The position numbers and the translations under genes are program-made. Below the pieces are notes generated by a model that was not told the DNA's origin, searched no databases, and was given only the letters and a program-made list of their open reading frames with translations. Below are positions 15,074 through 21,502 of a stretch of DNA of 21,502 nt, one piece after another (position 1 is the first letter of the stretch; every line of letters begins with the position of its first letter). Origin of the DNA: Tateyamaria sp. (GTDB lineage: Bacteria > Pseudomonadota > Alphaproteobacteria > Rhodobacterales > Rhodobacteraceae). Where the stretch lies: NCBI GenBank assembly GCA_018668195.1, contig JABITU010000011.1, positions 1-21,502 of the forward strand, read 5' to 3'.

Positions 15074-16738
15074 TCACGTGAAGCTCCCCTGACAAAACCA
15101 TCCCTGAGACATGGCACCACCATGTGCGAAAAACAGCCATAACCTCTGGCCGTCAGTCGTGTCCGTCACCCAGTAATCGCGCGTTCCCGTCCGCCAGTTG
15201 GGATCGTCCAGCCACCATTCGGGCGCAATTCGCTCTGGCCCCAAGGCCCGCAGGCGCGCCAGATCCTGACCCCTCCAGCGAAAGGTTTCGGGCAGGCGCG
15301 GGATCGCCGGAGCATGTACCGGCTCGGGATGCCACATCACCATGGGGCGTGGATTGCTGGGCGGGGGCCAGGGACCATCATGCGGCTCTGACCATGCGGC
15401 AGCCATCACTTTATGCGCCTTTTCAGGGATATGGCTGGATGCGGGGTGCAGCCGTCGAATGGCCTCAAGCCCAACCCGCGCACCCAGTCGTCCCATTAAG
15501 TCGTCGAGTGCATTGGCCTTGTTCAAGCGATCGCGCACCGCTTCTCCCGCCTGTATGTGGCCTGCCGCATCCGCCTCATAAAGCGGCTCAACCCGGGTCG
15601 CGACCAGTCGCAGCATGTCGATGCCAAAGCCTGCATCGATACTATCGATTTTCATCTCTAACAAAGGGCGCAAGCGCTGTGGATCAAAGCTGGGGCGAGC
15701 AAGGCCAACCTCGATCACCTCGACAGAGTGGTCACTGCGATAGGCATGTAAAGCCACCTGACGCGCACCTTTCCCTTTTTCCTTTAGTGATTTGCACAGC
15801 CGTGGCAACAGCCGATCCAATCCCACCAGCACATCCTCGGTCAATCCGATCGGCTCAGGCAGGGTCATCCGCACTGCGAAATGATCTGGCATCTTGGCAG
15901 GTGAAACGGGCTCGGGCGCACTTCCCATCGCTTGGTCCAATCGCAGCACCAAGCCCCGGCCAAAACGTCGCATAAGAGCCGCCCTTGGCTGTCCCAATAG
16001 ATCGCCCACACGGCGCAGCCCCAACCGCCCCAACTGTGCGATTAGTTCCGGATCAAGCCGGAGCGCTGCAATCGGTAAGGTGCTGAGCGCACTATATGTC
16101 TGACCCGGCGGCGCGATGCGAACTGTATCTAAGGTTTTGCTGCGCCGCACCGGCGCCGCACCACCCTTGGTCCAATGGCGTCGCTTGCCCGACCGTGACC
16201 GTGTCGCCCGCGCTTCTTGATCAATCGCGTCGCCTGACCGGTCCGATTCTACCGATAGCCCAGCAAAACGCGCCAATGCCCAAGCCGCCCCCCGCGTGTC
16301 TGCGAGCCCCATCAAAACGCTCAGGCCCAGTTCGTTACAATCGTCCTCTACGACCTGCATCAGCGCAGCCTCGCCGCCAAAAAGATGCGCGCAACCAGTC
16401 AGATCCACCACCAACGCATCTTGGTCCTCCGGTGCGACCCAAGGGCTGAACTTACTCGCCCAGCGTTGCAGTGCCTCCAGAAATTTTTGTTCCCCCACGG
16501 CGCTGCGTGCGTGACTAAGAAGCCCCGGACACATGGCATAGGCATCGCGCACAGGTTGCCCAACGTAAATACCTTGCGTTTGCGCCGCTGCACTCAGCGA
16601 CGACACCACCTGCATATTTTTCTGTTCCTGTACAACGATCAACGGTTGATCCGCTAACATGGGTTGACGACGGATTAAGCAATCCATGCCCAATCGTGGA
16701 AACCACAAAGACAGAATACGACGCTCAGGCATTTCCAC
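15074..16738 (-). CDS. imuB: ImuB-type inactive Y-family DNA polymerase, SOS mutagenesis accessory
   Basis: A 554-residue Y-family relative that, in the ImuA-ImuB-DnaE2 mutasome, bridges the clamp and DnaE2 during error-prone lesion bypass. The N-terminus reads ILSLWFPRLGMD, where true polymerases have the catalytic DxD-type motif, consistent with the inactive ImuB class. VVDLTGCAHLFGG and the helix-hairpin-helix LGRLGLRRVGDLLG follow. The C-terminal ERIAPEWWLDDPNW and LWLFFAHGGAMSQGWFCQG are typical of ImuB. The start is GTG 16738 or ATG 16732; neither has a strong ribosome binding site. A LexA box lies 3 bp upstream of 16738. Neither imuA nor dnaE2 is adjacent: a TetR gene is upstream and paaK converges downstream, so this imuB is detached from its usual cassette. 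Confidence 0.92.
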   Translation of the reverse strand: MEMPERRILSLWFPRLGMDCLIRRQPMLADQPLIVVQEQKNMQVVSSLSAAAQTQGIYVGQPVRDAYAMCPGLLSHARSAVGEQKFLEALQRWASKFSPWVAPEDQDALVVDLTGCAHLFGGEAALMQVVEDDCNELGLSVLMGLADTRGAAWALARFAGLSVESDRSGDAIDQEARATRSRSGKRRHWTKGGAAPVRRSKTLDTVRIAPPGQTYSALSTLPIAALRLDPELIAQLGRLGLRRVGDLLGQPRAALMRRFGRGLVLRLDQAMGSAPEPVSPAKMPDHFAVRMTLPEPIGLTEDVLVGLDRLLPRLCKSLKEKGKGARQVALHAYRSDHSVEVIEVGLARPSFDPQRLRPLLEMKIDSIDAGFGIDMLRLVATRVEPLYEADAAGHIQAGEAVRDRLNKANALDDLMGRLGARVGLEAIRRLHPASSHIPEKAHKVMAAAWSEPHDGPWPPPSNPRPMVMWHPEPVHAPAIPRLPETFRWRGQDLARLRALGPERIAPEWWLDDPNWRTGTRDYWVTDTTDGQRLWLFFAHGGAMSQGWFCQGSFT

Positions 16739-16740
16739 AT

Positions 16741-16755
16741 GTTCTTCTTTTGTTC
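16741..16755 (-). promoter_or_regulatory. LexA (SOS) box of imuB
   Basis: GTTC-N7-GTTC is exact at 16741-16744 and 16752-16755, the alphaproteobacterial LexA operator. On the coding strand it reads GAAC-N7-GAAC, a direct repeat. It lies 3 bp before the GTG start, where LexA would block transcription elongation or overlap the translation start region. Confidence 0.85.
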
Positions 16756-16804
16756 TTTTTCTGAATACAATGAAACGCTCATGCGTGTCGAGGCGTCTTC
16801 ATAG

Positions 16805-16821
16805 TTTGAAATATATTCAAA
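16805..16821. promoter_or_regulatory. AT-rich palindrome between the TetR and imuB genes
   Basis: TTTGAA-ATATA-TTCAAA is a perfect 6-bp-arm palindrome in the 106-bp gap. It could be a regulator site or part of the imuB promoter. It does not resemble a terminator because it lacks GC pairs. Confidence 0.3.
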
Positions 16822-16844
16822 TTCGGCATCAAGTTCGTGGTATG

Positions 16845-17462
16845 TCAGGTTCCATAACGCGCCAGAAACGTCTCAACTGCACTGTCCACAACCCGTTCGA
16901 TATCAGCCTCATTAACCAAAGAAATCACCCCAAACACAAGCTGTGGCCATAGATCCGCCTTGCACAGTTCTGCAAACTGGTCCGCCGCCAACGTCAGATC
17001 AGTGATCTCCAGTTCGCCACGCGCTATCGACTCTGTGAAATAGCCCACCATCTCTGCCCGCATCCGCTCTGGGCCAGAGCAATAAAAGGCGCGGCCGATT
17101 TCGGGAAAGCGATCAGATTCCGCCACGCAGATCCGAAACACCTGTTGCCCAAACTGCGAGGTCAGAAAATGCAGGAAATGCCGCCCCGCCTGCCTTAAAA
17201 CATCTCTCGGCGGAGCGCTTATGTCGATGTTATCAATGGCCGACTGACTTTGCCGGGCGCACTCTTGATTGACGACTTCCATAAACAAAAGCCGCTTGTC
17301 TGGGAAATAACTATAAAGGGTCGCCTTGCTAACACCGGCCTGTTTCGCAATGTCGTCAACGTTGGCCCCCTCAAAGCCATCAGTCATAAAGACCTGACGC
17401 GCACCTTCCAAAACCTGGCCAAATTTGCGGCCCTTACGGACAATGGGAGCTGCATCGTTCAT
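16845..17462 (-). CDS. TetR family transcriptional regulator
   Basis: A 205-residue repressor-type regulator. The N-terminal helix-turn-helix is clear (VDDIAKQAGVSKATLYSYF, about 35-53), preceded by the ARQVFMTDGFEG helix. The C-terminal ligand domain resembles the AefR-like TetR_C group (HFLTSQFGQQVFRICVAES, then LWPQLVFG), whose ligands are usually hydrophobic compounds. Three in-frame ATGs lie close together. The third, at 17462, has AAGGA six bases upstream and is chosen; 17468 would leave no spacing. It is divergent from the AEC transporter gene at 17681, and the shared intergenic region holds four TTGCAC/GTGCAA half-sites, so it probably controls the transporter and itself. Confidence 0.92.
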   Translation of the reverse strand: MNDAAPIVRKGRKFGQVLEGARQVFMTDGFEGANVDDIAKQAGVSKATLYSYFPDKRLLFMEVVNQECARQSQSAIDNIDISAPPRDVLRQAGRHFLHFLTSQFGQQVFRICVAESDRFPEIGRAFYCSGPERMRAEMVGYFTESIARGELEITDLTLAADQFAELCKADLWPQLVFGVISLVNEADIERVVDSAVETFLARYGT

Positions 17463-17537
17463 TATCATTCCTTGTACACCAAATTGGCAACATAAACTGC
17501 TTCATTCAGTTTCGACAGAAAAAAGCACTTGAAATGC

Positions 17538-17618
17538 TTGCACATCTAACAGCACACATGGCCACGCCGTTTTGGCGTGCAACAATTGCACATGGTTGTA
17601 GATAGGGCACTTGTGCAA
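17538..17618. promoter_or_regulatory. Cluster of TTGCAC/GTGCAA half-sites, candidate TetR operator
   Basis: TTGCAC starts at 17538 and 17586, and the inverse GTGCAA at 17577 and 17613. The middle pair forms a perfect 15-bp palindrome, GTGCAA-CAA-TTGCAC (17577-17591). The longer TTGCACAT occurs twice (17538-17545, 17586-17593) and GCACTTG twice (17525, 17608). Chance predicts about 0.1 such hexamers in this 200-bp gap. Confidence 0.55.
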
Positions 17619-17680
17619 ACAGCAGGGGTTATCATCAACAGTGGATAGACTTGGCAGATCGTGAACGCTATGAGTAGCTG

Positions 17681-18604
17681 ATGCTTCCGATCTTACTGAA
17701 AACTCTACCATTCTTTGCGTTAATCGGCCTGGGGTACTGGGCCGGTAGGACCCGGTTTTTCACTGCAGACGCGACAGCCTATCTTACGAAATTTGTCTTC
17801 TATTTCGCACTCTCAGCAATGATTTTTCGATTTGCTGCAAACCTACCTCTTGCCGAAATATGGGATGGCCAACTGATACTCGCCTACCTGCTAGGAACTG
17901 CCTTCGTTTACGGTTTTGCGGCAAGCATCGGCTATATGCGCAAACTGGACTTGCAGACGAACGCAGTAGAATCCCAATGCGCTGTGATCGGAAATGTCGG
18001 GTTTTTGGGCTTGCCGATGCTGGGTCTCTTGTTTGGCCCAGCCGCCATCGGGCCGGTTATGCTGGTCCTAGCAACAGATCTCATCGTTTTTTCCAGCCTG
18101 ATCGTGACCCTGATCACCATCGGCCGCGACGGGCGCATGCAGCTGTCGATCCTGCGCACCATTGGCCGCGGGCTAATCACCAACCCGATGATCGTAGCCA
18201 TGACCCTCGGCCTAATCTGGTCAGCGCTACGAATCCCGATCCCAGAGCCAATGAACGACTTTCTCAGCATTCTGGGTGGGGCCGCAACACCCGGCGCCCT
18301 ATTTGCAATAGGAGCATCTCTTGCCACAAAGTCAGCAGAGCGCATACAGATCGCGGGTTGGCTTAGTTTTTGCAAATTGGTCCTGCACCCGGCAATGGTT
18401 ACAATCTCGGTAATCTATCTTTTTGAAGTCGATGCCTTCAGCAGTGCAATGGTCATCGCTTGTGCCGCGATGCCCGTAGCCGGAAATATTTATATTCTCG
18501 CACAACATTACGGGATAGCTCCACAACGCGTTTCCGGAACAATTCTCGTTTCAACCGTGATCAGCGTCGTAACACTCACGGCTGTTATTGCGTGGGTCAG
18601 CTGA
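17681..18604 (+). CDS. AEC family (auxin efflux carrier-like) transporter
   Basis: A 307-residue inner-membrane protein with about ten hydrophobic helices, matching the Mem_trans/AEC family. Bacterial members move dicarboxylates such as malate or malonate, or other organic anions. Typical features are FFALIGLGYWAGR at the N-terminus, GNVGFLGLPMLGLLFG in helix 4 (family pattern GNxGFxGxP), and AACAAMPVAGN-like ACAAMPVAGNIYILA near the end. ATG 17681 has a weak ribosome binding site (GAG about eight bases upstream). It is divergent from the TetR gene and likely its target. The dispersed repeat starts six bases after its stop. Confidence 0.9.
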   Translation: MLPILLKTLPFFALIGLGYWAGRTRFFTADATAYLTKFVFYFALSAMIFRFAANLPLAEIWDGQLILAYLLGTAFVYGFAASIGYMRKLDLQTNAVESQCAVIGNVGFLGLPMLGLLFGPAAIGPVMLVLATDLIVFSSLIVTLITIGRDGRMQLSILRTIGRGLITNPMIVAMTLGLIWSALRIPIPEPMNDFLSILGGAATPGALFAIGASLATKSAERIQIAGWLSFCKLVLHPAMVTISVIYLFEVDAFSSAMVIACAAMPVAGNIYILAQHYGIAPQRVSGTILVSTVISVVTLTAVIAWVS

Positions 18605-18917
18605 TCCAACTTCATCTTGCCAAATAAACTCCCGCCGGAGGCTCCAGCAGCCTGCCCAAAGCGCAAAGGCCAACTCGCATTAGCTTCAAACAAGGATAAA
18701 ATTGTACAACTTCCATCAGACAATGTATGTTTTTCCATCGCAAAGTGCAACTATAGGTACGCAGCGTTCAGCACTTGCTCGCCTAGGATTAAATTGCAGC
18801 GCACTGGCTGTCTTCAAAAACTATATTTTTCAAGCTGCCAAGATATGATCACAGCGATTACTGCGCATAAAATACGGGGCGCGAACACGTCATTTTTCAT
18901 TCGGAGACACCTCAGAC
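18605..18917. other. 313-bp intergenic region after the AEC transporter
   Basis: It contains the second copy of the 32-nt stop-proximal repeat at its start. The rest is rather AT-rich with no supported ORF. The end should hold the promoter of the four-gene cluster beginning at 18918, but no convincing promoter hexamers were identified. Confidence 0.45.
18611..18642 (+). repeat. Stop-codon-proximal dispersed repeat, copy 2
   Basis: This element matches 3308-3339 at 30 of 32 positions (TTCATCTTGCC start, CTCCCGCCGGAGGC end). It begins six bases after the TGA of the AEC gene, the same spacing as copy 1, and TCC follows both stops. In this copy CTCC-CGCC-GGAG can form a small hairpin. Confidence 0.7.
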
Positions 18918-19367
18918 ATGACCACGCTATTCATCGACGCCGACGCCTGCCCGGTCAAGGCTGAGGCGGAAAAGGTCGCCACACGGCACAGGATTGCGAT
19001 GAAACTGGTGTCAAATGGCGGTTTGCGCCTGTCACAAAACCCACTGGTCGAAACGGTCATTGTGTCCGAAGGGCCTGACATCGCCGACATGTGGATCGCC
19101 GATCGCGCGGGCCCCGGCGACGTGGTCATCACAGGTGATATCCCACTTGCGGCCAAATGCATAGAAGCCGGTGCAGCGGTTCTTAAACACAACGGTGAGG
19201 CGCTAACAGCAGCCAATATTGGCAACGTGCTTGCAACACGGGATCTGATGACAGACCTGCGCGCCGCAGATCCGTTTCGCCAAGGTGGCGGCAAAGGCTT
19301 TACCAAAGCTGACAGATCGCGTTTTCTAGACGCGTTAGAACGCACATTGAGGGCTGCAAAATTATGA
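18918..19367 (+). CDS. YaiI/YqxD family protein (DUF188)
   Basis: A 149-residue cytoplasmic protein of the YaiI/YqxD (DUF188) family, a PIN-like fold whose function is poorly known. The signature is [10 protein letters not shown] at the N-terminus, then [29 protein letters not shown] and the basic C-terminal [22 protein letters not shown]. The acidic residues in DADACP and DIPLA fit a metal-binding nuclease-like site. GGAG lies about eleven bases before ATG 18918. It overlaps the HAD gene by four bases (ATGA at 19364), starting a tightly coupled cluster. Confidence 0.93.
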   Translation: MTTLFIDADACPVKAEAEKVATRHRIAMKLVSNGGLRLSQNPLVETVIVSEGPDIADMWIADRAGPGDVVITGDIPLAAKCIEAGAAVLKHNGEALTAANIGNVLATRDLMTDLRAADPFRQGGGKGFTKADRSRFLDALERTLRAAKL

Positions 19368-19984
19368 CCATTAAAGCCGTTGTATTCGATATCGGCAATG
19401 TACTGATCGAATGGCAACCAGAAAGGTTTTTTGACAACGTCATTGGCCCAGATCGGCGCCGAGCCATGTTCGAAACCGTAGACTTGCACGCGATGAACGA
19501 CAAGGTCGATATGGGCCACCATTTCACTGAAACCATTTATGCTACCGCTGATGCCTATCCGGAATGGCGCAGCGAAATCCGGCTTTGGCACGACCGGTGG
19601 ATCGAAATGGCCAGCCCCGTCATAGACCATTCTGTGCGTCTAATGGCGGCTTTGCAGTCCAAGGGTATCCCAGTCTTTTCACTGACGAACTTTGGCATTC
19701 AAAGCTATGCACATGCAGCGACATATTATGATTTTCTTTCCAATTTTGATCGCGATTTCATCTCTGGCCACATGAAGGTGATCAAGCCTGATCCGTTGAT
19801 CTATCAGATGCTTGAGGACGCCAGCGGCCTGTCCGGTGCCGATCTGATTTTTACGGATGATCGCGCCGATAACATTGCAGTGGCCGAGGCGCGTGGATGG
19901 CGCACACATCTATTTGATGGCCCGCAGGGTTGGTCTGACCGGCTTGTGTCCGAAGGGCTGCTCAGCAGGGATGAGGCCGCATGA
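19364..19984 (+). CDS. HAD-superfamily hydrolase (HAD-IA, YihX-like)
   Basis: A 206-residue haloacid-dehalogenase-type phosphatase. The nucleophile is Asp9 in VFDIGNVL; motif II is FSLTNFG, motif III VIKPDP with the conserved Lys, and motif [12 protein letters not shown]. The Asp two residues after the nucleophile is Gly, as in the FDxGNV subgroup that includes E. coli YihX (glucose-1-phosphate phosphatase), so the true substrate is uncertain. A helical cap lies between motifs I and II. It overlaps both neighbours by ATGA (19364 and 19981), so it is translated with them. Confidence 0.92.
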   Translation: MTIKAVVFDIGNVLIEWQPERFFDNVIGPDRRRAMFETVDLHAMNDKVDMGHHFTETIYATADAYPEWRSEIRLWHDRWIEMASPVIDHSVRLMAALQSKGIPVFSLTNFGIQSYAHAATYYDFLSNFDRDFISGHMKVIKPDPLIYQMLEDASGLSGADLIFTDDRADNIAVAEARGWRTHLFDGPQGWSDRLVSEGLLSRDEAA

Positions 19985-20892
19985 GCGTTCCCGTCATCTC
20001 TTTTGACGAAGGCGAGGCTTTGCTGGACTGGATCGGCCTGACCGACATATTGGCCGCAGGACATGAACTGCCCAAGGCAGAGATCGGCGACACGTTTCTG
20101 TACCGCGACCCAGATACGTTATTGTCTCGCGCAGCTTGGATCGACGGCCTTGGCATGGCGGTCAAGACAGCTACGGTGTTTCCCGAAAACCCGTCGCGCG
20201 GCGGACCGATGATCAACGGCGGGGTTAACCTCTATTCCAATGTGGACGGTACGCTTGAGGCAATTATCGACTTCCATCTGGTGACCAAGTGGAAAACAGC
20301 TGGCGATAGTCTTTTGGCGGCGCGGCGCCTTGCGCGCCCTGATAGCAAAAATATCCTGATTGTGGGCGCTGGAACAGTGGGCCGCGCCCTACACGGCGCT
20401 TATGCCGCGGCTTTCCCGAAAGCATCCTTTACGGTCTGGAACCGGACACCCGCCAACGCGGACGCGATGGCCAGGGAGATCCCCGAGCTATCGGTCGCGG
20501 ATAACTTGCAAGAGGCTGTTCAGATGGCCGATATCGTCACCTGTGCCACGATGTCCACCGACCCTGTGATCAAGGGCGCTTGGCTGCAACCGGGGCAGCA
20601 CATCGACCTGATCGGCGCCTATCGCCCGGATATGCGCGAGGCAGATGACACTGCCCTGTTGAAAGCCCGCGTTTTTGTCGACAGCTTTGATACGACCATG
20701 GCCCATATCGGTGAACTCAAGATACCGATTGAAAGCCGTGCCATCGACCGCAGTCATGTGCTCGCCGATTACTACGCTCTTTCGGCATTTTCTCGGGCAC
20801 CCGAGGATATCACCATATTCAAAAACGGTGGCGGCGCGCATCTGGATCTGATGACGGGCCGATATATTCTGGATCGGTGGCGCGCAAAATGA
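19981..20892 (+). CDS. Ornithine cyclodeaminase/mu-crystallin family protein
   Basis: A 303-residue NAD(P)-binding protein of the OCD/mu-crystallin family. Members act as ornithine cyclodeaminases, alanine dehydrogenases or ketimine reductases. The Rossmann motif IVGAGTVGRAL is at 127-137. A Lys62 in AVKTATVFP and the GAYRPDMREAD segment are typical of the substrate site. The helix usually written TxxRTAA has Lys105 in place of Arg (TKWKTAGDSL), a conservative change that may affect substrate choice. It overlaps the HAD gene upstream and the alpha/beta hydrolase downstream (ATGA at 20889). Confidence 0.9.
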   Translation: MSVPVISFDEGEALLDWIGLTDILAAGHELPKAEIGDTFLYRDPDTLLSRAAWIDGLGMAVKTATVFPENPSRGGPMINGGVNLYSNVDGTLEAIIDFHLVTKWKTAGDSLLAARRLARPDSKNILIVGAGTVGRALHGAYAAAFPKASFTVWNRTPANADAMAREIPELSVADNLQEAVQMADIVTCATMSTDPVIKGAWLQPGQHIDLIGAYRPDMREADDTALLKARVFVDSFDTTMAHIGELKIPIESRAIDRSHVLADYYALSAFSRAPEDITIFKNGGGAHLDLMTGRYILDRWRAK

Positions 20893-21502
20893 TGTGGGCC
20901 TTGATCATTCTCATCGGTCTTTTTGCAATCCCCTTCACTGTTGAGCTGATGCGTGACGGGCGTTTGGAAAGATCCCGCAAAGCGGCGCCAGGTCAGTTCG
21001 CGCTGCTATCGCAGGGGGTCACACATTATCAGTGGATCGGCCCGGAACGCGGGCCCGTGGCGCTTTGTATCCACGGCCTGACCACCCCGTCCTATGTCTG
21101 GCACGGAATTGCAAAGGGATTGGCATTAATGGGATTTCGGGTGCTGATCTATGATCTCTATGGGCGTGGATATTCGGATCGGACAACTGGAAAACAGAAT
21201 GCTGCATTCTTTTTAAAGCAACTCGATGATCTGTTGCTGCACGAACATGTCGAGGGGCCCGTGACCGTCTTTGGTTATTCCATGGGTGGTTCGGTTGCGA
21301 CCCATTTCACTGCCAGAAATCCCGGTTTCGTCAAACAGCTGATCCTGTTGGCCCCTACTGGGATGCAGCATATGGTCTCTCGGATGGCCACCTTTGTACG
21401 TAACGCACCGCTCATTGGCGACTGGATGTTTCTGCTGGTTTACCCACGCAACTTGCGTCGCCACATCCAAGCCGAAGCACATATGCCCAGCAGTGTAGAA
21501 AA
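20889..21502 (+). CDS. Alpha/beta hydrolase with N-terminal membrane helix, cut by window end
   Basis: The first 204 codons of an alpha/beta-fold hydrolase are present and the gene runs past the window end. An N-terminal hydrophobic helix (about residues 3-19) suggests a membrane anchor or signal. The oxyanion-hole stretch CIHGLTTPSYVW (60-71), the strand YDLYGRGYSD and the nucleophile elbow GYSMGG with Ser131 are clear. The acid and histidine of the triad would lie beyond the edge. ATG 20889 overlaps the preceding stop; ATG 20892 is also in frame. It is probably an esterase, lipase or peptidase-type hydrolase; the substrate cannot be read. Confidence 0.88.
   Translation, partial: MMWALIILIGLFAIPFTVELMRDGRLERSRKAAPGQFALLSQGVTHYQWIGPERGPVALCIHGLTTPSYVWHGIAKGLALMGFRVLIYDLYGRGYSDRTTGKQNAAFFLKQLDDLLLHEHVEGPVTVFGYSMGGSVATHFTARNPGFVKQLILLAPTGMQHMVSRMATFVRNAPLIGDWMFLLVYPRNLRRHIQAEAHMPSSVE

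Noticed and set aside
15124..15975. Long 283-codon plus-strand frame antisense to imuB
   Set aside because: It lies wholly within imuB, is proline/arginine/serine-rich low-complexity translation typical of a shadow frame, and has no domain; imuB is clearly the real gene.
18890..19630. 246-codon minus-strand frame across the YaiI and HAD genes
   Set aside because: Spans two well-supported genes on the opposite strand and shows no domain.

Overview
The window looks like a chromosomal segment of an alphaproteobacterium of the Rhodobacterales (Roseobacter group), with moderate G+C. Four things point there: a CcrM-type GANTC methyltransferase next to rnhB, a DUF2794 gene, an ImuB gene under an alphaproteobacterial LexA box (GTTC-N7-GTTC), and the general character of the housekeeping proteins. 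No rRNA, tRNA, CRISPR array, insertion sequence or phage gene was seen. Twenty protein genes are called with confidence, two of them cut by the window edges, plus one doubtful small ORF.

Layout. (1) 1-2171, minus strand: ccrM (3' end cut off), rnhB, and a small secreted basic Cys-containing protein. The 112-bp gap before ccrM holds three GANTC sites. (2) 2344-5714, plus strand: a small secreted protein overlapping a two-TM protein with a C-terminal OmpR-like winged-helix domain, an HpcH/HpaI-type aldolase, and an MFS transporter. (3) 5780-6802: asd with a strong terminator, followed by about 1 kb with no confident gene. That kilobase contains a chain of hairpins ending in a second perfect terminator (7558-7597), a candidate non-coding RNA. 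(4) 7805-9779, minus strand: an operon of beta-carbonic anhydrase, SbtA-like bicarbonate transporter and SbtB-like P-II protein. (5) 9948-12562, plus strand: an HPt-like protein lacking the phospho-histidine, leucyl aminopeptidase (M17), and an NlpC/P60 hydrolase coupled to it by an ATGA overlap. (6) 12771-14966: a DUF2794 protein (minus) divergent from paaI-paaK (plus). (7) 15074-18604: imuB (minus) with its own SOS box, a TetR regulator (minus), and a divergent AEC-family transporter (plus) whose shared intergenic region carries four TTGCAC/GTGCAA half-sites. (8) 18918-21502, plus strand: a tightly overlapping cluster of a YaiI/YqxD (DUF188) protein, HAD phosphatase, ornithine-cyclodeaminase-like dehydrogenase and an alpha/beta hydrolase cut off by the window end.

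How the genes fit together. CA, SbtA and SbtB should form a bicarbonate-acquisition unit in which SbtB gates SbtA. PaaI and PaaK handle phenylacetyl-CoA chemistry. ImuB belongs to SOS mutagenesis, but its usual partners imuA and dnaE2 are not beside it. The secreted protein and membrane-tethered winged-helix pair at 2344-3301 resembles a ToxRS-type arrangement with the domain order reversed. A near-identical 32-nt repeat begins exactly 6 nt after the stop codons of two unrelated plus-strand genes (3308 and 18611), suggesting a dispersed 3'-end element.

I see no overt novel defence or mobile system. The items most worth a second look are the structured transcript at 7085-7597, the membrane-tethered winged-helix pair, the stop-codon-proximal repeat, and the degenerate HPt-like protein.
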